Below, in pieces: positions 1 through 6,055 of a stretch of 6,885 bases of DNA (positions are counted from its first letter, which is position 1; each line of letters starts with the position of its first letter). Source of the DNA: Bacillota bacterium (GTDB taxonomy: Bacteria > Bacillota > Bacilli > Bacillales_B > DSM-18226); assembly GCA_021821235.1 (NCBI GenBank), contig JAKACS010000166.1, positions 1 to 6,885 on the forward strand, given 5' to 3'. A program made the position numbers and the translations under genes. A model generated the notes under the pieces. The model was not told where the DNA came from and searched no databases. It saw only the letters and a program-made list of their open reading frames with translations.

Positions 1-1234
1 GAAGGCTAGAAACTTCCAGGGCACTCTTTCTTCGCGTCAGTTCACGGGCTTTTTTTGCTGCCAATCTTGCTCTGGCTGCCATTAGTCCCTTTTCAACAAT
101 TTTCCTTGCAACCATAGGATTTTCAAGGAGAAATTTTTCAAGATGATTGGCAAAAACCGCATCAGTAATTGTCCGCACTTCTGAGTTTCCGAGCTTTGTT
201 TTTGTTTGTCCTTCAAATTGCGGATCGGGGTGTTTGACAGAGACAATGGCCGTTAACCCCTCTCGTACATCTTCTCCAGAGAGGTTTGTTTCATTTTCTT
301 TTATCATTCCATTTTTCCTGGCATAATCATTAATTACCCTTGTTAAAGCTGTTTTAAATCCAGACTCATGGGTACCGCCTTCATACGTATGAATATTGTT
401 GGCAAAAGAGTAAATGCTCTCCGTATATCCATCATTGTACTGAAGAGCCACTTCAACCGTTATCCCGTCGCGCTCGCCCTCGAGATAAATTGGTTCTTCG
501 TGAACAACCTCTTTTGTACGGTTTAAATGCTCAACGTATGATTTAATTCCACCTTCATAATGGTATTCGCTATGTTTATTTTCTACCCGTTTGTCATCGA
601 TTGTTATTTTTATTCCACGATTTAAAAAGGCGAGTTCGCGAAGCCGTGTCGCAAGTGTATCATACTCATACTCCAATGTTTCTGTGAAAATTTCTCGGTC
701 TGGAACAAAGTGTGTCGTTGTACCAGTATGATCGGTTTCTCCAATTATTTTCAGATCAGCTGCCGGGACTCCCCGCTCGTATTTTTGATAATAAATATGA
801 CCATCACGATGGACAAAAACTTCAAGTTCCGTCGACAAAGCATTTACAACAGAAGCACCAACCCCATGCAGTCCTCCTGAAACCTTGTAGCCGCCGCCGC
901 CAAATTTACCGCCTGCATGAAGAACCGTCATGATGACTTCTACTGCCGGACGACCCATTTTTTCTTGAATATCTACAGGAATACCCCGCCCATTATCCTT
1001 TACGGTTATACTGTTATCTTTTTCAATGATTACATTAATCTCATCGCAATATCCGGCTAAAGCTTCGTCAATACTGTTGTCAACAATCTCCCAGACAAGA
1101 TGATGGAGACCTTTGCCGCTTGTCGAACCAATATACATACCCGGACGTTTCCGCACAGCTTCAAGCCCTTCGAGAACCTGAATCTGATTGGCATCGTATG
1201 CTTGCTCTTCAACTTCTTTTTGTTCCATTGTCAT
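1..1234 (-). CDS. gyrB: DNA gyrase subunit B, N-terminal part (cut by window edge)
   Basis: GyrB is the ATPase subunit of the A2B2 gyrase that introduces negative supercoils and relieves positive supercoils ahead of forks. The 411 complete codons seen cover the GHKL ATPase domain and most of the transducer domain; about 230 residues, including most of the TOPRIM region, lie beyond the left edge. Visible motifs are the N-box [13 protein letters not shown] (about residues 49-61, with the catalytic Glu and Mg-binding Asn), DNGRGIP (80-86), GGLHGVG (120-126) and the QTK loop in [10 protein letters not shown], which contacts the ATP gamma-phosphate in this family. The visible end, ALEVSSL, matches the Bacillus GyrB sequence just before its conserved PGKLADC stretch. 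The ATG at 1234 is chosen because AGGTGA (1240-1245) sits 5 nt upstream; the Met two codons later (1228) is possible with 11-nt spacing. The frame is uninterrupted. gyrA is expected to follow outside the window. Confidence 0.98.
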   Translation of the reverse strand, partial: MTMEQKEVEEQAYDANQIQVLEGLEAVRKRPGMYIGSTSGKGLHHLVWEIVDNSIDEALAGYCDEINVIIEKDNSITVKDNGRGIPVDIQEKMGRPAVEVIMTVLHAGGKFGGGGYKVSGGLHGVGASVVNALSTELEVFVHRDGHIYYQKYERGVPAADLKIIGETDHTGTTTHFVPDREIFTETLEYEYDTLATRLRELAFLNRGIKITIDDKRVENKHSEYHYEGGIKSYVEHLNRTKEVVHEEPIYLEGERDGITVEVALQYNDGYTESIYSFANNIHTYEGGTHESGFKTALTRVINDYARKNGMIKENETNLSGEDVREGLTAIVSVKHPDPQFEGQTKTKLGNSEVRTITDAVFANHLEKFLLENPMVARKIVEKGLMAARARLAAKKARELTRRKSALEVSSL

Positions 1235-1264
1235 ACCGTTCACCTGCACTTTCTTTTGAAAAAA

Positions 1265-1280
1265 TGGAATATTAATTCCA
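1265..1280. repeat. short inverted repeat in the gyrB leader
   Basis: TGGAAT and ATTCCA (6-bp arms) flank the 4-nt centre ATTA, about 20 bp upstream of the gyrB Shine-Dalgarno sequence. The stem is AT-rich and has no following T-run in the minus direction, so a terminator role is unlikely. Chance is a reasonable explanation. Confidence 0.25.
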
Positions 1281-1322
1281 AACTGTTTTTGCTAATGATG
1301 AAATACAGACGCAGACTATTAA

Positions 1323-1349
1323 AAACGTTCATAAGCTTTTTTAACGTTT
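1323..1349. repeat. AAACGTT / AACGTTT inverted repeat between remB and gyrB
   Basis: AAACGTT (1323-1329) and its reverse complement AACGTTT (1343-1349) lie 13 bp apart, about 20 bp centre to centre. One arm is in the spacer of the candidate gyrB promoter and the other overlaps the edge of its -10 hexamer. The core AACGTT is itself palindromic, so the pair also reads as a direct repeat. The geometry would suit an operator, but no protein can be assigned. Confidence 0.35.
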
Positions 1350-1356
1350 CTTACAA
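1328..1356 (-). promoter_or_regulatory. candidate sigma-A promoter for gyrB (weak)
   Basis: On the minus strand TTGTAA (1351-1356) and TATGAA (1328-1333) are separated by 17 bp, each matching 4 of 6 consensus positions. It lies in the 135-bp gap between remB and gyrB, where an extra gyrB promoter would be expected. Such matches are common in AT-rich DNA, so this is only a candidate. gyrB may instead be read through from upstream, because no terminator is evident after remB. Confidence 0.3.
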
Positions 1357-1369
1357 AGTTTTCAATTAT

Positions 1370-1621
1370 TTATAAAAAACCTTGCACTACTGGGGGATTT
1401 GACCGTTTTTTCAGAGTCCCGGAAGCAAGGGGAGATAAATAGACATTGTCTTTTGTGATGACGACAGATTTAAAGGATTTTTTCGAAAGGTTGATGACCA
1501 TTTCCGGATGGCGTTTTAAAAACCCTTCAACAAAAAATGAAGAGTTAACGCTCTTGTTATCTAGTATCGCAACAACATCTTGCGCTCGAATGTTCAGATC
1601 TTCACCGATATGAATATACAC
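1370..1621 (-). CDS. remB: RemB/YaaB, DUF370-family extracellular matrix regulator
   Basis: This 83-residue protein matches the small DUF370 family that includes B. subtilis RemB (YaaB, 81 aa). It begins MYIHIGEDL and has the family's C-terminal pattern SPLASGTLKKR (about residues 63-73). RemB was found with RemA as an activator of biofilm matrix gene expression; RemA binds DNA directly, while the mechanism of RemB is less clear. There are no signal peptide or membrane segments, so it should be cytoplasmic. The start is a GTG preceded at 5 nt by AGGTG (1627-1631), which overlaps the recF stop codon, suggesting coupled translation. It lies 9 bp after recF and 135 bp before gyrB, the standard Bacillus position. 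The gene is intact. The family call is firm; a matrix role in this organism is inferred. Confidence 0.9.
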   Translation of the reverse strand: MYIHIGEDLNIRAQDVVAILDNKSVNSSFFVEGFLKRHPEMVINLSKKSFKSVVITKDNVYLSPLASGTLKKRSNPPVVQGFL

Positions 1622-1630
1622 ACCGACACC

Positions 1631-2749
1631 TCAATTCCTTTTGTTGATCGTTCCCGAATCGACCGTAAACGTTGCAGCATTTTTCAATGTTTGATGGTCA
1701 ATGCCATCAATGCTCGTTGTGGTGACAAAGGTTTGAACCTTTCCTTGAATGGTATTTAATAAATGTGATTGCCGGTAATCATCCAATTCGGATAAAACAT
1801 CATCAAGCAATAAGATAGGGTATTCGCTTATTTCCGATTGAATCAATTCGATTTCGGCAAGTTTCAGCGACAGTGCGGTTGTACGCTGCTGACCTTGGGA
1901 TCCATATGTCTGAACATCCCGTTCATTGACAAAAAAGAGCAAATCATCACGATGGGGACCAAATAACGTTGTCCCGCGGTCAATCTCTCTTTCTTTTACT
2001 TTGAAAAATTTTTCTTCAAAACTTGCTATCATTTTCGACAAATCTTGGTCTTCTGATACCTCTAAAGAAGGTTTGTAGTTAATTTTTAACGCTTCCAGAC
2101 CTCTGGAAATGCCTTTATGGATTGGCTGTGCCCATTTTTCCAACAAAAGGAGAAATTCAAACCGTTTCGCGACAATCTTTACAGCAGTATGAATGAATTG
2201 CTCCGTTAATATTTCAAGCATGGTCTGATCGTTTTGCTTTTTAAGCTGCATCAGTTTCAAATAATGATTGCGTTGTTGAAGTATTTTCTGGTATTGGCTG
2301 ATACCATGTAAATAAATCGGGGAAACTTGGCCAATTTCCATATCAATAAACCGGCGGCGAATCTGCGGACTCCCTTTAACAAGATTCAAATCCTCAGGTG
2401 CAAACATGACAACGTTCATATTGCCGACATATTGGCTCAATTTTTGCTGTTCAATATGGTTGAGCCGCGCTTTTTTCCCCCGCTTCGAAATGCTGAGCTG
2501 CATCGGCAGGCTTCCGTGCTGTTTTTGAACCCTACCTTCTATTTTAGCATACTCTTTGTCCCAGCGAATCAGTTCTTTATCATTTGACGTCCGATGGGAC
2601 TTTGCCATCGCCAAAACAAAGATCGATTCCATTACATTTGTTTTTCCTTGAGCATTTTCTCCTAAAATCACATTCACTTTGTTTTCAAGTGAAATGTCCA
2701 ACTGTTCGTAATTGCGATAATCTTTTAACGACAATTGCTCAATATACAT
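1631..2749 (-). CDS. recF: RecF, DNA replication and repair ATPase (SMC-like)
   Basis: RecF is an ABC/SMC-type ATPase that, with RecO and RecR, helps load RecA onto single-strand gaps and protects stalled forks. The 372-residue product has the usual full length. Walker A is GENAQGKT (30-37), a conserved FGPHRDD block lies at 263-269, the ABC signature is GSQGQQR (283-289), and Walker B with D-loop is ILLLDD...SELD (312-323). The coiled coil is short, as expected for RecF compared with SMC or RecN. The ATG start has AGAGGA 6 nt upstream (2756-2761), overlapping the yaaA stop; the gap to yaaA is 11 bp and to remB 9 bp. This points to one transcript with probable translational coupling. All ATPase motifs look intact. 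Confidence 0.98.
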   Translation of the reverse strand: MYIEQLSLKDYRNYEQLDISLENKVNVILGENAQGKTNVMESIFVLAMAKSHRTSNDKELIRWDKEYAKIEGRVQKQHGSLPMQLSISKRGKKARLNHIEQQKLSQYVGNMNVVMFAPEDLNLVKGSPQIRRRFIDMEIGQVSPIYLHGISQYQKILQQRNHYLKLMQLKKQNDQTMLEILTEQFIHTAVKIVAKRFEFLLLLEKWAQPIHKGISRGLEALKINYKPSLEVSEDQDLSKMIASFEEKFFKVKEREIDRGTTLFGPHRDDLLFFVNERDVQTYGSQGQQRTTALSLKLAEIELIQSEISEYPILLLDDVLSELDDYRQSHLLNTIQGKVQTFVTTTSIDGIDHQTLKNAATFTVDSGTINKRN

Positions 2750-2760
2750 CGATAAATCCT

Positions 2761-2979
2761 CTAACGGCTCGCGAGAATAAAATCACCGAAGCGCTCAACC
2801 TGAATTTGATCTCCAGGGTAAAGTTTTCTGCCTCTTCTCTGATCCTGTTGGCCATTAATCAAAATTTTGTTTTCACTTAAAAACCATTTTGCCATTCCAC
2901 CAGTTTGAATTACATCCGCTAATTTTAAAAATTGGCCAAGCGTAATATATTCTGTGTCTACCTTGATTTCGATTGTCAA
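2761..2979 (-). CDS. yaaA: YaaA, S4-domain small RNA-binding protein
   Basis: This 72-residue protein is almost entirely one S4 RNA-binding fold: [17 protein letters not shown] (about 12-28), [15 protein letters not shown] (30-44) and [12 protein letters not shown] (48-59), with the basic RRGRK patch typical of S4 domains. It matches B. subtilis YaaA (71 aa), encoded between dnaN and recF across Bacilli and sometimes called RlbA; a role connected to ribosomes or RNA is inferred from the fold. The start is a TTG; the family N-terminus (about ten residues before ITLGQF) fits this codon and there is no in-frame ATG upstream. The Shine-Dalgarno sequence is weak (GAGTG about 8 nt upstream), so low translation is likely. 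It begins the yaaA-recF-remB group and has its own candidate promoter. Confidence 0.93.
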   Translation of the reverse strand: MTIEIKVDTEYITLGQFLKLADVIQTGGMAKWFLSENKILINGQQDQRRGRKLYPGDQIQVERFGDFILASR

Positions 2980-3017
2980 AGGTTATCACTCTTTTCTAAA
3001 ATGGTCTCCAATACTTT

Positions 3018-3046
3018 ATTTTACTAAATAATCGGTTTAGATACAA
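3018..3046 (-). promoter_or_regulatory. candidate sigma-A promoter for yaaA-recF-remB(-gyrB)
   Basis: On the minus strand the -35 TTGTAT (3041-3046; 4/6) and -10 TAAAAT (3018-3023; 5/6) are exactly 17 bp apart. A transcript would start near 3010, giving a leader of about 30 nt before the yaaA TTG. The position, just after the dnaN terminator-like hairpin, is what a separate yaaA-recF promoter requires. The 17-bp spacer (3024-3040) has inverted 5-bp ends, CTAAA...TTTAG. Confidence 0.55.
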
Positions 3047-3063
3047 AGAAAACTAAAAGTCTG

Positions 3064-3100
3064 TTTTTAAAAACAAAAGCTGCCATCGATATAGCAGCTT
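3064..3100 (-). terminator. terminator-like hairpin downstream of dnaN
   Basis: AAGCTGC (3077-3083) and GCAGCTT (3094-3100) form a 7-bp stem with a 10-nt loop. On the minus strand the stem is followed by TTTTGTTTTT, counting from the last stem bases. It starts about 18 bp after the dnaN stop. The T-run is broken by one G and the stem is short, so partial termination of dnaA-dnaN transcripts with some read-through into yaaA-recF is the best reading. The plus direction has a weaker T-run (3106-3110), with no plus-strand gene to serve. Confidence 0.55.
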
Positions 3101-3118
3101 AACTCTTTTTATCCTTGG

Positions 3119-4255
3119 TTAATATGTCCTGACTGGCAAAATCAATTGCAAAATTGTTTCATCATGAAGAGGGCGAATGACGAAAGGACGCATCGCTCCC
3201 GTAAAGCTGACTTTAATATCCGTACCTTCCAACGCTTTAAGTGCATCCATCATATATTTGGCACTAAAGGAAATCTTCAATTCTTCACCTTCAATCGAGT
3301 GGCTCTGAACTTCTTCGACAACTTTCCCAATTTCCGGAGAATTTGAAGAAATTTCAATACTTTCAGCTTCGATTGTGGAGAATTTAACAACATTGTTCTT
3401 TCCTTCTCGGGCAAGCAATGACGCCCGATCGATTGCTTGTAAAAATTCCCTTGTATTCACAATAACTTCTGTCTTGCTTTCTGCCGGAATCAATCTTGAA
3501 GTATCCGGATAATTTCCTTCAAGCAATCTTGAGAAAAACAGCAAATGCTTGGCTTTAAACAAAACTTGATTTTCCGTAATGACAATATCGATTAAATCAC
3601 TTGTATCATCAATGATTTTACTTAATTCATTTAAACTTTTACCGGGTATGACGACATTGTAAGTTTCGTTGATTTCACTTTCTACTTTTGCTTTTCTTAG
3701 TGCAAGTCGGTGGCTATCTGTTGCAATACAGATCAACTCATTATTTCCCACTTTCCAGTTGACACCTGTCAAGATCGGTCGTGTTTCTGAGGTGGACACT
3801 GCAAATACAGTTTGGCGAATCAAGGCTTTTAGAAGATCGGCAGCAATTTGAAACTTATTATTTTCTTCAATTTGCGGGAGACGTGGATATTCTTCCGCAT
3901 CAAGACCATTTAAATTAAACTCAGATTTTCCAGATCGAATAATCGTTTGCAAATGATTTAATACTTCAATTTCAACAGAATCGGTCGGCAATTTTTTAAC
4001 AATTTCGCTAAAGAATCTCGCTTGCAGGACAATAGAACCTGTTTGTTTCACTTCAACGATTTCATCGCCGTTTTCTTCTTTCGGAATAGAAGATTCAATT
4101 GAAATATCGGAATCACTTCCCGTTAAGGTAACTCCATTTTCAGTTGCCGTTACTTTAATCCCGGTTAAAATTGGAATTGTTGTTCTTGATGTGACAGCCT
4201 TCATAACGTCTTGAACACTTTGGACTAGACGATCTCGTTGGATTATAAATTTCAT
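3119..4255 (-). CDS. dnaN: DNA polymerase III beta subunit (sliding clamp)
   Basis: DnaN forms the homodimeric ring that tethers PolC/DnaE and other partners to DNA. The 378-residue product equals the B. subtilis length and matches it along its whole length: MKFIIQRDRLVQSVQDV at the start, the SRTTIPILTGIK block (about 23-34), AEYPRLPQ-type central sequence (about 121-128), ETRPILTGVNWKVG (about 157-170) and the C-terminal LILPVRTY. Three clamp domains of about 125 residues are expected, and the final residues line the hydrophobic partner-binding pocket. The ATG at 4255 is chosen because the product begins like other Bacillus DnaN; AGGAGG (4265-4270) lies 9 nt upstream. It follows dnaA with a 198-bp spacer that holds origin elements, so dnaN expression and origin function share the same DNA. 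Confidence 0.99.
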   Translation of the reverse strand: MKFIIQRDRLVQSVQDVMKAVTSRTTIPILTGIKVTATENGVTLTGSDSDISIESSIPKEENGDEIVEVKQTGSIVLQARFFSEIVKKLPTDSVEIEVLNHLQTIIRSGKSEFNLNGLDAEEYPRLPQIEENNKFQIAADLLKALIRQTVFAVSTSETRPILTGVNWKVGNNELICIATDSHRLALRKAKVESEINETYNVVIPGKSLNELSKIIDDTSDLIDIVITENQVLFKAKHLLFFSRLLEGNYPDTSRLIPAESKTEVIVNTREFLQAIDRASLLAREGKNNVVKFSTIEAESIEISSNSPEIGKVVEEVQSHSIEGEELKISFSAKYMMDALKALEGTDIKVSFTGAMRPFVIRPLHDETILQLILPVRTY

Positions 4256-4270
4256 TTCATCAATCCTCCT
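4252..4270 (-). promoter_or_regulatory. dnaN ribosome binding site with overlapping two-codon frame
   Basis: A perfect AGGAGG (4265-4270) precedes two ATGs. The first (4258-4260) is 4 nt away and reads ATG-AAA-TGA, a Met-Lys-stop frame whose stop TGA overlaps the true dnaN ATG (4253-4255) by two bases. The dnaN ATG has the better 9-nt spacing and gives the conserved protein. The first ATG may compete weakly for initiation. Confidence 0.6.
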
Positions 4271-4308
4271 ACGTGGGCATAAATTTAGAATGATGGGGAA
4301 TTTTGCGT

Positions 4309-4340
4309 ATTGTTTATATAATTAAAAGCTTTTAAAAAAA
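4309..4340. other. oriC DNA unwinding element (DUE)
   Basis: This 32-bp tract has only three G/C bases and abuts the DnaA-trio triplets on the dnaN side of the dnaA-dnaN spacer, which is where the duplex first opens in B. subtilis oriC. It contains the perfect 14-bp palindrome TTAAAAGCTTTTAA (4322-4335). The assignment rests on position, AT content and the neighbouring trio and box. The exact unwinding boundaries cannot be read from sequence. Confidence 0.75.
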
Positions 4341-4365
4341 TAGAAGTACTAGTAGGGCTTGTTAA
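4337..4365 (-). promoter_or_regulatory. candidate dnaN promoter overlapping the DnaA-trio
   Basis: On the minus strand TTAACA (4360-4365; 5/6) and TATTTT (4337-4342; 4/6) are separated by 17 bp. A transcript would run through the DUE into dnaN, about 80 nt downstream. If used, RNA polymerase and DnaA filaments would compete for the same 30 bp. The -10 is poor and the region is AT-rich, so this is weak evidence; dnaN may be expressed mainly by read-through from dnaA. Confidence 0.3.
4341..4355 (+). other. DnaA-trio element of oriC
   Basis: The plus strand reads TAG-AAG-TAC-TAG-TAG; read 3' to 5' this is GAT-GAT-CAT-GAA-GAT. Four triplets fit the published trio pattern 3'-[G/A]A[T/A]-5', and the middle one has C at its first position. 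In B. subtilis, DnaA filaments loaded from an adjacent box capture this strand and open the DUE. Here the trio is separated from a perfect DnaA box (4368-4376) by a 12-bp spacer containing GGC, and is directly followed by the AT tract, the same order as in B. subtilis. Confidence 0.8.
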
Positions 4366-4367
4366 TT

Positions 4368-4450
4368 TGTGGATAACTTCATTTTTCAAAGGAAACACAG
4401 TCTATCCACATGTGGATAGACTGTGTATAAGTCAAAGGTAGTTATGCACA
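4368..4450. other. DnaA-box cluster, dnaA-dnaN spacer (downstream oriC sub-region)
   Basis: Five 9-mers match the DnaA box TTATNCACA in the 83 bp next to the dnaA stop codon. TTATCCACA lies at 4368-4376 (minus, perfect, nearest the trio). CTATCCACA occurs at 4402-4410 (plus) and again at 4411-4419 (minus), each one base off. TTATACACA is at 4422-4430 (minus) and TTATGCACA at 4442-4450 (plus). The last ends 3 bp from the dnaA stop. With the DUE and trio this forms the unwinding part of oriC. Confidence 0.9.
4395..4426. repeat. 32-bp perfect palindrome containing two fused DnaA boxes
   Basis: The sequence is a perfect inverted repeat with two 16-bp arms and no spacer. Its core is CTATCCACATGTGGATAG (4402-4419), two abutting DnaA boxes pointing at each other, with arms extended outward by ACACAGT / ACTGTGT. 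A sixth base of symmetry fails on both sides (A4394 against A4427). In dnaA mRNA it could fold into a long hairpin about 28 nt after the stop codon, followed by TTCCTTTG, a poor T-run. It may therefore act as a DnaA-binding platform, a cruciform, an mRNA 3'-end stabiliser or a partial terminator. The sequence alone does not decide. Confidence 0.9.
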
Positions 4451-4453
4451 ATA

Positions 4454-5800
4454 TTAGAGTTTTAGCATTTCATTTAATTCTTTCATTTGTTTTTGCAATT
4501 GGGCATCCGACTGCAGAAGTTTCGATATTTTTTCATGGGCATGAATTACCGTCGTATGATCCCTGCCTCCGAACTCCTCACCGATTTTTGGCAAAGAGTA
4601 ATCCGTTAATTCCCGGGATAAATACATGGCAATTTGTCTTGGAAACGCAACTGACTTTGTTCGTTTCTTTGCTTTAAAGTCCTCAAGTTTGATATTAAAT
4701 TGTTCCCCAACAGCTTTTTGAATAGCGTGAATGGTGACCACTTTTGGTTTTGATGACGGAATAATATCTTTCAAAGCTTCCGCTGCCAAATCAGCATTAA
4801 TATCTTTATTAATCAGCGACGAATAGGCGACGACGCGGATGAGCGCACCTTCCAACTCGCGAATATTGGAATCAATTTGATTTGCAATATAGAGCATTAC
4901 TTCATTCGGGATATCCAAACCATCTGCTTTCGCTTTTTTCCGGAGAATCGCAATCCGCGTTTCTAAATCGGGCGGGGTAATATCGGTGATTAATCCCCAT
5001 TCAAAGCGTGAACGTAATCGATCTTCCAGTGTTGGAATTTCTTTTGGCGGCCGGTCACTAGAAATGACAATTTGCTTGCTTTCTTCGTGCAGACTGTTAA
5101 AAGTATGAAAAAATTCCTCCTGTGTAGATTCTTTTCCAGCCAGAAACTGAATATCATCAATTAACAGCACATCGACATTTCGATATTTTGTACGAAAATT
5201 TTCAGCTTTATTGTCGCGAATAGAATTGATAAATTCATTTGTAAATTTTTCCGAAGAAAGGTAAACCACTTTTGCTGCCGGATTATGTTCTAACACATAA
5301 TGACCGATTGCATGCATTAAGTGGGTTTTGCCTAATCCTACTCCCCCATAGATAAACAGCGGATTGTATGCTTTTGCTGGCGCTTCGGCAACTGCCAGGG
5401 ATGCTGCATGTGCAAAGCGATTTCCTGACCCAATGACGAAGGTGTCAAATGTATACTTTGGATTTAAAATATTTTGCGGAAAATCGTTATGGTCATCATC
5501 TTTTTTTTGTTTTTGTAGAGGGACGGCCATTTCAAATTCTTGTTCAGTTTGGCTTTGCGGAATAATAAATTTTACCGCGAGCTCTTCACCCGTAATTTCA
5601 TATAGAATGTCAGAAATCAACTGCGAATACCGTTCTTCCAGCCAATCACGCGCAAATTCATTTGGAGCAGTGACAACTAGCAGATCCCCCTGCAGGGAAT
5701 GTGCTTTTGTTGACTTTAACCATGTGTCGAAACTTGGTTTGCTTATTTTTTTTTCGATATTTGTCAACGCTGCACTCCAAAGATCCGCTATGTTTTCCAA
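4454..5800 (-). CDS. dnaA: DnaA, chromosomal replication initiator (AAA+ ATPase)
   Basis: DnaA binds DnaA boxes, forms an ATP-dependent filament and opens oriC for helicase loading; it also acts as a transcription factor. Counting from the TTG start the product has 448 residues. Domain I (1 to about 80) is the partner-interaction domain. Domain II (about 81-107) is a short, charged, poorly conserved linker. The AAA+ domain III follows, with Walker [10 protein letters not shown] (152-160), Walker B LLIDD (212-216), sensor I ISSDR (246-250), the arginine-finger stretch [10 protein letters not shown] (261-270) and sensor [10 protein letters not shown] (313-320). Domain IV carries the box-recognition signature [12 protein letters not shown] (411-422). 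All motifs are intact. The TTG is preferred over the ATG at 5821 because the protein then begins MENIADLW, like B. subtilis MENILDLW, and has an ideal AAGGAGG 8 nt upstream. The region also holds DnaA boxes, so autoregulation is likely. Confidence 0.97.
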   Translation of the reverse strand: MENIADLWSAALTNIEKKISKPSFDTWLKSTKAHSLQGDLLVVTAPNEFARDWLEERYSQLISDILYEITGEELAVKFIIPQSQTEQEFEMAVPLQKQKKDDDHNDFPQNILNPKYTFDTFVIGSGNRFAHAASLAVAEAPAKAYNPLFIYGGVGLGKTHLMHAIGHYVLEHNPAAKVVYLSSEKFTNEFINSIRDNKAENFRTKYRNVDVLLIDDIQFLAGKESTQEEFFHTFNSLHEESKQIVISSDRPPKEIPTLEDRLRSRFEWGLITDITPPDLETRIAILRKKAKADGLDIPNEVMLYIANQIDSNIRELEGALIRVVAYSSLINKDINADLAAEALKDIIPSSKPKVVTIHAIQKAVGEQFNIKLEDFKAKKRTKSVAFPRQIAMYLSRELTDYSLPKIGEEFGGRDHTTVIHAHEKISKLLQSDAQLQKQMKELNEMLKL

Positions 5801-5807
5801 ATTAGTT

Positions 5808-5815
5808 CCCTCCTT
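5808..5815 (-). promoter_or_regulatory. dnaA Shine-Dalgarno sequence that decides the TTG start
   Basis: AAGGAGGG on the minus strand lies 8 nt (counting from AAGGAGG) upstream of the TTG at 5798-5800. An ATG at 5819-5821 is in frame but lies upstream of this site, and what precedes it on the minus strand (TTGATTTAGT) has no Shine-Dalgarno match. Initiation at that ATG would add seven residues, MKKEGTN, encoded by the ribosome binding site itself. Confidence 0.85.
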
Positions 5816-5863
5816 TTTCATACTAAATCAATGTCCGTACTTTAAAAAATAAATGCAGATAAT

Positions 5864-5882
5864 AGTTCATAAGCAGTTCATA
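5864..5882. repeat. AGTTCATA direct repeat at 11-bp period
   Basis: AGTTCATA occurs at 5864-5871 and again at 5875-5882, 11 bp (about one helical turn) apart, inside the dnaA leader. The same-face spacing would suit a dimeric regulator. No known binding motif is recognised. Confidence 0.4.
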
Positions 5883-5949
5883 TGGACACAAAAACAGCCT
5901 GAAGCGCTGAAATTTATAAATATACAAGTGACTGTTTGTGGAAAAATAT

Positions 5950-5980
5950 ATAATAAGGAATAAAAGTGGAGATTCGACAA
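5950..5980 (-). promoter_or_regulatory. candidate dnaA promoter (weak)
   Basis: On the minus strand TTGTCG (5975-5980) is followed after 19 bp by TATTAT (5950-5955). The -10 is good (5/6) but the spacer is longer than optimal and the tract is AT-rich, so the exact hexamers are uncertain. A start near 5943 would give a leader of roughly 140 nt before the TTG. DnaA-box-like sequences at 5992-6000 and 6024-6055 lie just upstream, consistent with autoregulation. Confidence 0.35.
5973..5979 (-). promoter_or_regulatory. possible Spo0A box overlapping the candidate dnaA -35
   Basis: TGTCGAA on the minus strand is an exact match to the 0A-box. In B. subtilis, Spo0A boxes in oriC upstream of dnaA restrain initiation during sporulation, some overlapping DnaA boxes. 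A one-mismatch copy, TGTCGAT, lies at 6205-6211. The 7-mer also occurs by chance inside recF and dnaN in this window, so position rather than sequence is the argument. Confidence 0.4.
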
Positions 5981-6023
5981 TATCCACTCATTGTGGACAA
6001 GTATTTTCAGATGAGTTGAATAA

Positions 6024-6055
6024 CTATCCACAAGTTATCCACAATCTGTGGATAA
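6024..6055. other. DnaA-box triplet upstream of dnaA
   Basis: CTATCCACA (6024-6032, plus, one mismatch), TTATCCACA (6035-6043, plus, perfect) and TTATCCACA on the minus strand (6047-6055, perfect) are spaced by 2 and 3 bp. The last two form a head-to-head inverted repeat of 9-bp arms with centre ATC. This is the densest box group on the upstream side of dnaA. Confidence 0.9.

Noticed and set aside
1100..1375. A 91-codon plus-strand open frame over the gyrB start and the remB-gyrB spacer.
   Set aside because: Its first half is antisense to conserved GyrB residues and the rest is AT-rich spacer giving a Phe/Leu-rich product by composition.
2034..2042. A Spo0A box (TTCGACA) inside recF, and another near 3315 inside dnaN.
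   Set aside because: A 7-mer is expected about once per window on two strands; both copies lie in conserved coding sequence away from promoters.
5364..5852. A 162-codon plus-strand open frame opposite dnaA.
   Set aside because: It lies almost wholly antisense to the conserved AAA+ and N-terminal domains of dnaA, has a low-complexity Ser/Cys/Phe-rich composition and no credible ribosome binding site. It is a shadow frame.
5917..5966. A second unwinding element in the AT-rich DNA upstream of dnaA.
   Set aside because: No trio-like triplets lie next to a DnaA box there, and the AT content is explained by the dnaA promoter and leader. The dnaA-dnaN spacer has the full module.
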